Under the pieces are notes generated by a model that worked only from the letters and a program-made list of their open reading frames with translations, was not told where the DNA came from and searched no databases. A program made the position numbers and the translations under genes. Of a stretch of DNA of 13,109 nucleotides, positions 1-6,054 are shown one piece after another; position 1 is the first letter of the stretch, and the number at the start of each line of letters is the position of its first letter. Origin of the DNA: Chloroflexota bacterium (GTDB lineage: Bacteria > Chloroflexota > Limnocylindria > QHBO01). Location of the stretch: the NCBI GenBank assembly GCA_019348395.1, contig JAHWJN010000022.1, forward strand, positions 1-13,109, in the 5' to 3' direction.

Positions 1-2
1 GC

Positions 3-506
3 ACGGACGCGGCGCGGACCGCCGGGCCCGCGACCGAGGTTCCGACGCCGACGCCCGCCGACGGTGGCGAGTCCGCCTTCTCCTGCGACTACCCGGTCGT
101 CGACGGCGGGACCGTCCCGATCGCCAACATCGTCGACGTCCGCGTGGGAACCCACGATGGGTATGACCGGCTCGTCTTCGAGTTTGCGCAGGGAACCCCC
201 GAGTTCTCGCTGGAACGCGCCGAGCCCCCATTCGCCGCGGACGGCTCCGGCATGCCGATCGAGGTCGACGGTGACGCCTTCCTGGGACTGACCATGCGCG
301 GCGGCACCAAGCAGACCGATGCGGGGACCAGCTCCTATGACGGGCCGACCGAGTTCCGCACCGGCTTCCCGGTGCTGGTGCACGCCGTCGAGGGCGGCGA
401 CTTCGAACGGCAGAGCAGCTGGTACCTGGGACTCGCCGCCGATGCGTGCGTACGGGTCCTGCTGCTCGACGAGCCGCCGCGGCTCGTCATCGACGTCGAG
501 CACTGA
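3..506 (+). CDS. AMIN-like domain secreted protein (5' end outside window)
   Basis: The reading frame is open from the left edge, so the N-terminus (probably a signal peptide or lipobox) is missing; 167 residues are visible. It begins with a Thr/Pro/Ala-rich linker (about residues 1-25), then one globular domain. Motifs typical of the AMIN-like family seen in actinobacterial and Chloroflexota lipoproteins are present: RVGTHDGYDRLVFEF, a central Y-D-G-P segment, FERQSSWYLGL, and the closing PPRLVIDVEH just before the stop. Such domains are usually exported, and AMIN domains in general are linked to cell-envelope attachment; the exact function of the AMIN-like group is not known. The gene ends 10 bases from the stop of the opposite-strand amidohydrolase, leaving no room for a separate terminator. 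A GTG at 144 opens a shorter frame, but it lies inside the domain and is not a credible start. Confidence 0.8.
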   Translation, partial: TDAARTAGPATEVPTPTPADGGESAFSCDYPVVDGGTVPIANIVDVRVGTHDGYDRLVFEFAQGTPEFSLERAEPPFAADGSGMPIEVDGDAFLGLTMRGGTKQTDAGTSSYDGPTEFRTGFPVLVHAVEGGDFERQSSWYLGLAADACVRVLLLDEPPRLVIDVEH

Positions 507-516
507 CCGGGTCCGA

Positions 517-1722
517 TCAGACGACCTGGCGCCCGTCCTGGTAGACCGCGGCGATCCGCTCGGCGAGGGACGCCACGTCGAGCGGATCGCCGTCCACGAC
601 CACGAGATCGGCGCGCTTGCCCCGCTCGAGTGTCCCGAGCTCCTGCTCCAGGCCCATGAGCTCTGACGCCGAGCGGGTGGTGGCCACGATCGCCTGCATC
701 GGCGTCATGCCGCCGTCGACCATCAGCGCCAGCTCGCGCAGGTTCTCGCCGTGCGGTGTCACGCCTGAGTCGGTGCCCATCGCCACCTTGACGCCCGCCT
801 CGACGGCCTTCGCGAACGACGCGCGATGAATCTCCACCACCTCGCGCGCCTTGGCGACCGAAGCCTCCGGGATGGAGGCGCCGGCATCGGCCGCGTCGAC
901 GACGCCACGCGGGGCGACCAGCGTCGGGACGAGCCATGTCCCGCGCTCGAGCATGAGCTCGATCGCCTCGTCGTCGAGGTAGATCCCGTGGTCGATCGAC
1001 CGGATCCCCGCGCGAACAGCGTTCTTGATCCCCGGTGCCGCCTGCGCGTGGGCCATGACGAAGATGCCGGCCGCCGACGCCTCCTCGACGAGCACCTCGA
1101 GCTCCTCGAGCCGGAAGTGGGCATGCGTCGGCTTGTCGCGCGGCGACAGGACGCCGCCGGACGTCGCGACCTTGATGACATCGGCACCCATCCGAATGAG
1201 CGTGCGGACGGCGCGCCGCATCTCGTCCGGCCCATCGACGATCGTCTCGGGCACGCCGGGATGCTTGGGCAGGAGCGCCTTCATCGTGGCGCCCGACGGC
1301 ATCCAGCCGTCGCCGTGCCCGCCGGTCTGGCTCAGCATGCTGAGGCTGATCTGCATTCGCGGGCCGAGCACCAGTTTGTCCTCGACTGCCTGCTTGATGC
1401 CGAGATCGGCACCGCCGGCGTCGCGCACGGTCGTGATGCCGATGCGGAGCGTCGCCTCCAGGTTCTGCGCGGCCAGGAAGAAACGGTAGCTGAACGGCAT
1501 CTGCAGGAGCCGCATGGTGTCGATGCTGCTCACGACCACGTGGGTGTGGCAGTCGAACAGACCCGGCAGCAGGCTCTTCCCGTCGAGGTCGACGCGCTCG
1601 TCCCCGTCCAGCCCGCGCCCGACCTCGACGATGCGGCCATCCTCGACTGCGAGGTCGGCGACCGCCGGTTCGGCCCCGGTTCCGTCGACGATCCGCGCCC
1701 CGGCATACAGCGTGCGTGTCAT
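517..1722 (-). CDS. Metal-dependent amidohydrolase (imidazolonepropionase/prolidase-like)
   Basis: A 401-residue amidohydrolase-superfamily enzyme, probably cytosolic. An N-terminal beta-sandwich (residues 1-55) leads into the TIM barrel. Visible metal and catalytic residues are H59 and H61 in DCHTHV, K184 in [13 protein letters not shown] (the position of the carboxylated Lys), H225 in VMAHAQ, H245 in SIDHG and D318 in MGTDSG. The end ([21 protein letters not shown]) returns to the sandwich and is a family hallmark. This pattern matches the HutI-like group that includes Xaa-Pro and Xaa-Arg dipeptidases acting on dipeptides or N-acyl amino acids; the substrate cannot be read from the sequence. 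The frame extends upstream to 1785, but ATG 1722 is chosen because [16 protein letters not shown] is the usual start of the family and a -10-like TAGCCT lies 7 bases before it. No Shine-Dalgarno site is visible, suggesting a leaderless message. Confidence 0.9.
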   Translation of the reverse strand: MTRTLYAGARIVDGTGAEPAVADLAVEDGRIVEVGRGLDGDERVDLDGKSLLPGLFDCHTHVVVSSIDTMRLLQMPFSYRFFLAAQNLEATLRIGITTVRDAGGADLGIKQAVEDKLVLGPRMQISLSMLSQTGGHGDGWMPSGATMKALLPKHPGVPETIVDGPDEMRRAVRTLIRMGADVIKVATSGGVLSPRDKPTHAHFRLEELEVLVEEASAAGIFVMAHAQAAPGIKNAVRAGIRSIDHGIYLDDEAIELMLERGTWLVPTLVAPRGVVDAADAGASIPEASVAKAREVVEIHRASFAKAVEAGVKVAMGTDSGVTPHGENLRELALMVDGGMTPMQAIVATTRSASELMGLEQELGTLERGKRADLVVVDGDPLDVASLAERIAAVYQDGRQVV

Positions 1723-1795
1723 GGCCGCGAGGCTACCAGCGACGAGCCGCTTCGGTAGCATCGGTCCCGCATCCCGCATCCCCAAGGAGACTCCA
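1723..1795. promoter_or_regulatory. Divergent promoter region for amidohydrolase and cyclophilin
   Basis: This 73-base gap separates two divergent starts. On the minus strand TAGCCT (1735-1730) ends 7 bases before ATG 1722, placing transcription start at or next to the start codon. On the plus strand TAGCAT (1756-1761) would start RNA near 1768, giving a leader of about 28 bases with a Shine-Dalgarno AAGGAGA (1784-1790) five bases before ATG 1796. No convincing -35 box is seen for either. The assignment is inferred from the TANNNT pattern and spacing only. Confidence 0.4.
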
Positions 1796-2302
<507 letters not shown>

Positions 2303-2312
2303 ACGAACCGGG

Positions 2313-2338
2313 GCCGGTGGGCGCAGTCGCCCGCCGGC
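2313..2338. terminator. Hairpin between convergent cyclophilin and zinc-ribbon genes
   Basis: An 11-bp stem (GCCGGTGGGCG pairing with CGCCCGCCGGC, one G-T pair) closes a four-base CAGT loop. It sits in the 48-base gap between two gene ends, the expected place for a bidirectional terminator. There is no clear T-tract on either side, so it could work as a weak intrinsic terminator or as an mRNA 3'-end stabiliser. Confidence 0.6.
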
Positions 2339-2350
2339 TCAGCTTCTCGG

Positions 2351-2515
2351 TCAGGCGGCTCGGGCCGACTCGTACAGCAGCGCAAAGGTGGTGGCCGGGT
2401 CCGGCGCGAAGGCCGTCCGCGTGTTGCAGGCGCCGCACACGAGCTCGTCGTCGGCCTCGTTGACCTCGAAGACGGTCTCGTCGCCGCACCAGGCGCAGTC
2501 GAGAAGGATGTTCAT
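2351..2515 (-). CDS. Small CxxC...CxxC zinc-ribbon protein
   Basis: A 54-residue protein with two CxxC knuckles: C7-A-W-C10 and C27-G-A-C30, separated by an acidic strand segment (FEVNEADDELV), the classic spacing of a zinc ribbon. The remaining C-terminal part (residues 31-54, PATTFALLYESARAA) is a short probable helix. The protein probably binds one zinc ion; such mini-ribbons often act as nucleic-acid or protein-binding modules, but no specific function is recognisable. The start at ATG 2515 is supported by AGGA (2526-2523 on the minus strand) seven bases upstream; the frame extends to 2572, but the additional 19 residues precede this site and do not look structured. It converges on the cyclophilin and is divergent from the permease at 2712, with inverted repeats close upstream of its start. 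Confidence 0.75.
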   Translation of the reverse strand: MNILLDCAWCGDETVFEVNEADDELVCGACNTRTAFAPDPATTFALLYESARAA

Positions 2516-2535
2516 GGCCGCATCCTGTGCGCGCC

Positions 2536-2557
2536 TTGTGACAACAGCCTGTCGCAA
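2536..2557. promoter_or_regulatory. Inverted repeat, candidate operator upstream of zinc-ribbon gene
   Basis: TTGTGACA (2536-2543) and TGTCGCAA (2550-2557) form a 22-bp dyad with 7 of 8 matching positions and a 6-base spacer. It begins 21 bases upstream of ATG 2515. The geometry fits a dimeric regulator site; the cognate regulator is unknown. Confidence 0.35.
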
Positions 2558-2558
2558 T

Positions 2559-2580
2559 GTGACCCGTACCAATCGGTCAC
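2559..2580. promoter_or_regulatory. Second inverted repeat, candidate operator
   Basis: GTGACC (2559-2564) and GGTCAC (2575-2580) are perfect inverted arms separated by 10 bases. The left arm shares TGTGAC with the neighbouring dyad: the two TGTGAC copies start at 2537 and 2558, 21 bp or two helical turns apart. It may be part of the same regulatory region. Confidence 0.35.
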
Positions 2581-2610
2581 CTCACTTCTCCGCTGGCATG
2601 CGCTACGCTG

Positions 2611-2656
2611 GACGACGTCGGTTGCGTGGCTGGGACGCCCTGCACCGACGTCCGTC
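2611..2656. repeat. Long hairpin in the leader before the permease
   Basis: GACGTCGGT (2614-2622) pairs perfectly with ACCGACGTC (2644-2652). Adding GAC (2611-2613) and GTC (2654-2656) across one bulged C gives 12 pairs in total. Inside the loop GCGT (2624-2627) can pair with ACGC (2635-2638). The structure lies about 55 bases before the permease start, in sequence with no gene. It may be an RNA leader structure, a REP-like palindrome, or a terminator of nothing obvious. Confidence 0.5.
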
Positions 2657-2690
2657 GGGGTCTGCCTGGCGGGAGTAGGCGCGGTCCCGG

Positions 2691-2760
2691 ACAAGGTTCA
2701 ACGAGCTCTCCGTGCGCGCGCGTCCCGTCTCCTGTCTTCCCCGTCTTTCCCGCCTTTCCC
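2691..2760. repeat. Repeat-like tract with three tandem 9-mers at permease 5' end
   Basis: A segment containing GGTTCAACGAGCTCTCCGTG (2695-2714) is followed by a nearly pure pyrimidine run from 2724. The run contains three imperfect in-phase 9-mers: GTCTTCCCC (2734-2742), GTCTTTCCC (2743-2751) and GCCTTTCCC (2752-2760). The reverse-strand translation contains the string HGELVEP, which I associate from memory with dispersed intergenic repeats in some environmental bacteria; I cannot verify this here. Confidence 0.4.
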
Positions 2761-4061
2761 ATCTGCCGGCTCGGGCGCCGGTCTCCCATGCCGTCTCCGA
2801 CTGGCGTGCCTTCGCGGCGCGGCCGTATCGCGCGTTCCGCGTCGTCGCGGTGGCGCAGGGCTTCATCGGCGCATTGACCGGCCCTGCCATCACCATTCCG
2901 CTGCTGCTCGCCCTCGGCGCCCACCCGGCGCTGGCCACCTTCCTCGCCGTGCTGCCCGCCGTGGGCACCATGGCGCAGCGCTGGCTGCCCGCCATGCTCG
3001 ACCGGACCGATGGCAACCTGCGCGGCCTCGTCATCGTCTTCGCCACGGTCGGCGAGCCGCGAGGATTCCTCATGGCCGCCGTCGTCGCCGTGGCCGCGCT
3101 CGGCCTGATACCGGCCTGGCTCGCCATCACGCTCGTCGGCGTGGTGAGCGGCGTGCTGGGCGCCTTCGGTGCCATCGCATTCAGCCTCCAACAGTCGTGG
3201 TACCGAATCATCCTGCCGGAGGACGAGCGACGCGTGGTGGGCCCGAAGCTCGGTGCCGTCACGCTCGGCATCGGATCGGTGGTCCTCCTGCCCATGGCCT
3301 TCACCATCGACGCCATGGTCGGCGCCGTCGGGCTGTGGGCCTACGCGGTGCCGCTGGCCGTCTCCGGACTGGCCGGGATCGGCCCGCTCGTCATCCTGCG
3401 GCAGCTGCCGCCGCCCGGGCGCGTGCGCATCCCCCGAAGAACCGCATGGGCAGTGGATGGCGGCGACCGCCTGCGTCGCCACGGCAACGTCATGACGCTG
3501 GCGCTCCTCTCGGCCGGGCTGTCGCCGTTCCTGTCCGTCTACGCGATGAGCGTGCTCGGCACCGGCGCCGGCTTCGCGATCGCGCTCAGCGCCATCAGCT
3601 CGGGAACCCTGGTGCTCGCGTCGCTGTACGTCAGCTCGCACCTGCGTGGCGGCTCCTCGTCGGTCCTGCTGCGTCGGTCCTTCGTGCTGCGCGGGCTGGC
3701 CCTGTTCCTCGGGCTGACGGCGCACCCGGCGAATCCCCTCGCCCCGGTCGTCCTGGTCGTGGTCGCGATCCTTCTCGCCGCCGGCGACACCGCCGGGCAG
3801 CTCTCCGCCAACGAGCGACTGATGCGGCTTGCCACCGGGCCCGACGTGCTCGCCTTCCAGAGCCACTTCGTGGTGCGCAACGTGGGCGCCTATTCCGGCG
3901 GCGTGGCGACGGCGTCGCTGGTCATGATGCTCGGCGGCTTCCCGGCGTTCGCCATCCTCTTCGTGGTGGCCGGCATCGGGCGGTTCGCGGCCGCGCGCGC
4001 CACCGAGCTCCCGGAGGCCTCCTCGGAGGCGACCGGGGTCCACCGCGTGATGGGCGGCTGA
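2712..4061 (+). CDS. MFS-like multi-pass membrane permease (start uncertain)
   Basis: A 449-residue integral membrane protein with about 10-12 hydrophobic segments (roughly residues 43-69, 74-90, 118-136, 138-160, 181-199, 205-229, 262-283, 286-309, 325-360 in two parts, and 395-420). A basic, less hydrophobic stretch (residues 230-260) lies midway, consistent with the central loop of a two-bundle transporter. The segment SWYRIILPEDERRVVGPKLG (162-181) resembles the conserved region after helix 4 in some MFS proteins. The classical motif A is not evident, so MFS membership is moderately sure and the substrate is unknown. GTG 2712 is the only usual start codon between an upstream stop (2676) and the first helix. 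However, residues 1-27 are encoded by a repeat-like pyrimidine tract, and no ribosome site precedes the GTG, so the N-terminus may be altered or start at a rare codon such as CTG 2763. A 60-base gap separates it from arsR. Confidence 0.7.
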   Translation: MRARPVSCLPRLSRLSHLPARAPVSHAVSDWRAFAARPYRAFRVVAVAQGFIGALTGPAITIPLLLALGAHPALATFLAVLPAVGTMAQRWLPAMLDRTDGNLRGLVIVFATVGEPRGFLMAAVVAVAALGLIPAWLAITLVGVVSGVLGAFGAIAFSLQQSWYRIILPEDERRVVGPKLGAVTLGIGSVVLLPMAFTIDAMVGAVGLWAYAVPLAVSGLAGIGPLVILRQLPPPGRVRIPRRTAWAVDGGDRLRRHGNVMTLALLSAGLSPFLSVYAMSVLGTGAGFAIALSAISSGTLVLASLYVSSHLRGGSSSVLLRRSFVLRGLALFLGLTAHPANPLAPVVLVVVAILLAAGDTAGQLSANERLMRLATGPDVLAFQSHFVVRNVGAYSGGVATASLVMMLGGFPAFAILFVVAGIGRFAAARATELPEASSEATGVHRVMGG

Positions 4062-4085
4062 CCTCTCGCCGGCGATGCGCGCGGC

Positions 4086-4114
4086 TTGCGTACTTGCGCA
4101 AGTGATGAGATGAT
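4086..4114 (+). promoter_or_regulatory. arsR-trx promoter with operator in the spacer
   Basis: TTGCGT (4086-4091) and GATGAT (4109-4114) fit -35 and -10 boxes with an ideal 17-base spacer. RNA would start near 4121, immediately before ATG 4122, so the arsR message is probably leaderless; no Shine-Dalgarno site is seen. The operator palindrome lies entirely in the spacer, so repressor binding would block RNA polymerase. Confidence 0.6.
4092..4103. promoter_or_regulatory. Perfect 12-bp palindrome, candidate ArsR operator
   Basis: ACTTGCGCAAGT is a perfect dyad, 19 bases upstream of the ArsR-family start. A TTGCGCAA-type core is a recurrent operator form for winged-helix ArsR repressors. Its placement between the -35 and -10 boxes supports negative autoregulation. 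Confidence 0.65.
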
Positions 4115-4121
4115 ACCGGCG

Positions 4122-4418
4122 ATGGTCACCGCACCGCCCTCGACCGACGTGAGCCGCCTGCACGCGGCCGCGGTCGCGCGCGCCCTCTCCGATCCGAAGC
4201 GCCTCTGCGTGGTGGAGAAACTGGGGGCCGGCGAACGCAGCGTGAGCGAACTCTCGCGGGACGTGGGCTGCCAGGTGCCCAACATGTCGCAGCATCTCGC
4301 GGTTCTGCGCGCGGCGGGCCTGGTCGCCAGCCGGCGCGAGGGCAGCACCGTCCGTTATCGGCTCGTGGATCCGAGGGTCCTCGATGCCTGTCGACTGCTG
4401 CAGCAGGTCGCCGGCTGA
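4122..4418 (+). CDS. ArsR/SmtB-family winged-helix repressor
   Basis: A 98-residue regulator that fits the ArsR fold. ALSDPKRLCVVEKLGAGERS (21-40) is the helix pair before the reader helices, VSELSRDVGCQVPNMSQHLA (41-60) is the helix-turn-helix with recognition helix NMSQHLAVLR, REGSTVRYRLVDP (72-84) is the beta-wing, and VLDACRLLQQV (86-96) is the dimerisation helix. The arsenic-site motif ELCVCDL is absent (ERSVSELS instead), so it is not a classical arsenite sensor. Its three cysteines are C29, C50 and C90. C29 in helix 2 and C90 in the last helix recall, but do not exactly match, the dithiol pair of BigR/SqrR-type persulfide sensors. With thioredoxin next in the operon, thiol or redox sensing is a fair inference; a metal is the alternative. 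ATG 4122 is chosen because the promoter lies just upstream; a TTG at 4086 falls inside the -35 box. Confidence 0.88.
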   Translation: MVTAPPSTDVSRLHAAAVARALSDPKRLCVVEKLGAGERSVSELSRDVGCQVPNMSQHLAVLRAAGLVASRREGSTVRYRLVDPRVLDACRLLQQVAG

Positions 4419-4425
4419 CGCCGGC
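4410..4425 (+). promoter_or_regulatory. Hairpin spanning arsR stop codon
   Basis: GCCGGC (4410-4415) and GCCGGC (4420-4425) are self-complementary arms around a TGAC loop that contains the arsR stop codon TGA. The 6-bp GC stem could partly terminate transcription or set the ratio of repressor to thioredoxin mRNA. There is no T-tract, so full termination is unlikely. Confidence 0.35.
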
Positions 4426-4446
4426 GCTACACACGAAAGGATTCCG

Positions 4447-4794
4447 ATGTCTTCGAACGTTCAAGAGGTCACCGACGCCACCTTCGACGCGGAGGTGCTG
4501 CAGAGTGAGAAGCCCGTGGTCGTCGACTTCTGGGCCGAGTGGTGCGGCCCGTGCCGCATGGTTGCCCCCGAGATCGACAAGCTGGCCGACAAGTACGCCG
4601 GCAACGTGGAGGTCCGCAAGCTCGACGTGGACGCCAATCCGCAGACGGCGATGCGCTACGGGATCATGAGCATCCCGACGGTGGCGCTCTTCGCTCCCGG
4701 TCAGCCGCCGAAGGCGGCGGTGGGATTCCGGCCGCTCGAGGCCCTCGAGGAGGCCTTCGGCCTGGCCTCCTACACCAACGGCTCCGGGAGCTAG
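4447..4794 (+). CDS. trxA: Thioredoxin
   Basis: A 115-residue single-domain thioredoxin, a cytosolic dithiol-disulfide oxidoreductase normally reduced by thioredoxin reductase. The active site WCGPC has C33 and C36 in FWAEWCGPCRMVAPE. The buried Asp (D27 in VVVDFWA), the cis-Pro loop (SIPT, P77) and the glycine near the end of the last strand (VGF, G93) are all present, so it should be active. Length and domain order are normal. There is no signal peptide. ATG 4447 is fixed by GAAAGG (4435-4440) six bases upstream; a longer frame from 4384 overlaps arsR and carries no thioredoxin sequence. It follows arsR by 28 bases on the same strand, so both are probably transcribed from the promoter at 4086-4114. 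No thioredoxin reductase gene is in the window. Confidence 0.96.
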   Translation: MSSNVQEVTDATFDAEVLQSEKPVVVDFWAEWCGPCRMVAPEIDKLADKYAGNVEVRKLDVDANPQTAMRYGIMSIPTVALFAPGQPPKAAVGFRPLEALEEAFGLASYTNGSGS

Positions 4795-4837
4795 CCGCTC
4801 ACTCCGCGCGCCATCCGCCGGAGCGCCACCTTTGCAC

Positions 4838-4888
4838 GGTTCCCGCACGCGCCATGTCGCACCAGCGACGGCTGCGGGTGCGGGAGCC
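4838..4888 (+). terminator. Long stem-loop after thioredoxin
   Basis: GGTTCCCGCAC (4838-4848) pairs with GTGCGGGAGCC (4878-4888): 11 pairs including one G-T. The loop contains a second hairpin, GTCGC (4856-4860) with GCGAC (4865-4869) closing ACCA. There is no T-tract. It is a likely 3' end or stabiliser of the arsR-trx transcript; a structured regulatory RNA element is possible. A weaker hairpin (CTCCG/CGGAG, 4802-4823) precedes it. Confidence 0.5.
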
Positions 4889-4916
4889 GTCAACGAAGAC
4901 CCATCGGCACAGAAGG

Positions 4917-4945
4917 TTGCCGCATCTCCTGCGCGTGTCTACCGT
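4917..4945 (+). promoter_or_regulatory. Promoter of the fused membrane protein gene (leaderless)
   Basis: TTGCCG (4917-4922), a 17-base spacer and TACCGT (4940-4945) form a good -35/-10 pair. The -10 box ends 7 bases before ATG 4953, so the transcript should begin at or within a base of the start codon. There is no Shine-Dalgarno site. Confidence 0.6.
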
Positions 4946-4952
4946 GGCGCCG

Positions 4953-6005
4953 ATGATCCTGCGCCGCGCCACGCTCCTCGCCGGCATCGCCGGCGTCACG
5001 ATCTCCCTGGTGTCCCGCGCCCCGGTCTGGGTGGACACCGAGCGCGTGATCGTCGGGTACGGCTCCGCGCGCATCGTTGGAATGCAGGGCGCCTGGAGCG
5101 GCCACTTCGTCCCCTGGCTGCCGATCGGCGTCCTGGGGGTGGGCGTCGCCGGCGGCGCTCTCGTCGCCGCCACGCTGGTCGACCGCTCGACGATGCGCCG
5201 GATCGGAGTGATCGCGGCGGGGGTATCGGTCCTGGCCTTCGGCGCGGTCCTGCTCATCGGCCGGGACACCGTCAGCCTGACTGCCGCCACCACGATGACC
5301 GCGACGCCCGGATGGCCGGTGATCGTGGCCACCGCCGTGGCGGGCGGCCTGGTGGTCGGCGGCCTGGCCGGGGCCGGCCGGGCACGGCCACGACGCACCG
5401 CGCCGATGGCCGCAGCCCTTCTCGGCCTGGCGGTCGTCACCGGCGCCTGCATGGCGGGCCCGGGCCCGTCGGAGCCGGCGTCCATCCCGGCTTCGGCAGA
5501 CCCGGCCCCGGATTGGCGGACCGATCCGAGCGAGCCGTACCCGTTCCGCACGCCCATCCCGGACCTGCTGCCGACCGAGCTCGACGGCGAATACACTCGT
5601 CCGCCGACCGACACCTACACCGGCGATCGGGCCGCCTGCCGCCGATGCCCGCCCTTCCCGCCGGACCGGGGCGAGTCGATCCTGCGCCTGGACCGCGGGC
5701 GCTACGAGATGCTTCACGAGGAGCCGGCGTACCGATCGTTCGGGCACTTCACCTATGACGGCGAGCTGTTGACGCTGCTCAACGATCCGGAGTGCGGCAG
5801 CGAGATCGGCACCTATCGCGTCGAGCGCGACGGGGCGGAGCTTCGCTTCGACGTGGTCGAGGACCCGTGCGCCTTCGCTCAGCGATCGCGGGACCTGATG
5901 GCACGCACCTGGACGCCGACCGACATCGCCCGCGGTGAGAGCTGCCAGCCGCCGAACACCGAGGCGGCCGTGAGCGGCCACTGGCCCGAGCCCTCGCACT
6001 GCTGA
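4953..6005 (+). CDS. Four-helix membrane domain fused to exported Cys-containing domain
   Basis: A 350-residue protein in two parts. Residues 1-145 carry four hydrophobic helices (about 6-22, 53-76, 82-102, 120-142); SRAPVW after helix 1 and the helix spacing resemble the Trp-operon-associated membrane protein family (Trp_oprn_chp), a weak match. A basic stretch (RARPRRTAP) then leads into a fifth helix (152-165) ending in VTGAC166, which looks like a signal or poor lipobox (Thr at -3). Residues 167-350 are Pro-rich at first, then form a small domain with GEY (212-214), G-RYEM (249-253), FTYDGELLTLLNDPEC (266-281), GTYRVERDGAELRFDVVEDPC (286-306) and W320, reminiscent of secreted lipocalin-like beta proteins. 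Six Cys after the fifth helix could form disulfides outside the cell. ATG 4953 fits the promoter. ATG 5406 could start a separate lipoprotein, but no ribosome site precedes it. The function is unknown. Confidence 0.7.
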   Translation: MILRRATLLAGIAGVTISLVSRAPVWVDTERVIVGYGSARIVGMQGAWSGHFVPWLPIGVLGVGVAGGALVAATLVDRSTMRRIGVIAAGVSVLAFGAVLLIGRDTVSLTAATTMTATPGWPVIVATAVAGGLVVGGLAGAGRARPRRTAPMAAALLGLAVVTGACMAGPGPSEPASIPASADPAPDWRTDPSEPYPFRTPIPDLLPTELDGEYTRPPTDTYTGDRAACRRCPPFPPDRGESILRLDRGRYEMLHEEPAYRSFGHFTYDGELLTLLNDPECGSEIGTYRVERDGAELRFDVVEDPCAFAQRSRDLMARTWTPTDIARGESCQPPNTEAAVSGHWPEPSHC

Positions 6006-6011
6006 CCCGGG

Positions 6012-6024
6012 CCGCCTCCGGCGG
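6012..6024 (+). terminator. Short GC hairpin after the fused membrane gene
   Basis: CCGCC (6012-6016) pairs with GGCGG (6020-6024) around TCC, 6 bases after the stop codon; a TTTT run (6033-6036) lies 9 bases after the stem. The stem is too short and the T-run too distant for a strong call. Confidence 0.3.
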
Positions 6025-6039
6025 GGAGCCGGTTTTGGG

Positions 6040-6045
6040 CATACT
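6040..6045 (+). promoter_or_regulatory. -10-like box before MFS transporter
   Basis: CATACT matches the TATAAT consensus at four of six positions and ends 9 bases before ATG 6055, so the leader would be at most about 3 bases. No clear -35 box is visible and there is no Shine-Dalgarno site. Confidence 0.35.
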
Positions 6046-6054
6046 GACGGCCCG

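Noticed and set aside
826..1758. A 310-codon plus-strand frame opposite the amidohydrolase.
   Set aside because: The minus strand carries all amidohydrolase metal ligands; the plus translation has no recognisable motif.
2577..4295. A 572-codon open frame on the minus strand covering the permease and arsR.
   Set aside because: Composition is His/Arg/Gly/Asp-rich with no domain; it is the antisense of real membrane and repressor genes, an artefact of high GC.
4384..4446. Upstream in-frame extension of thioredoxin overlapping arsR.
   Set aside because: The thioredoxin fold starts after ATG 4447, which has its own Shine-Dalgarno site at the right distance.
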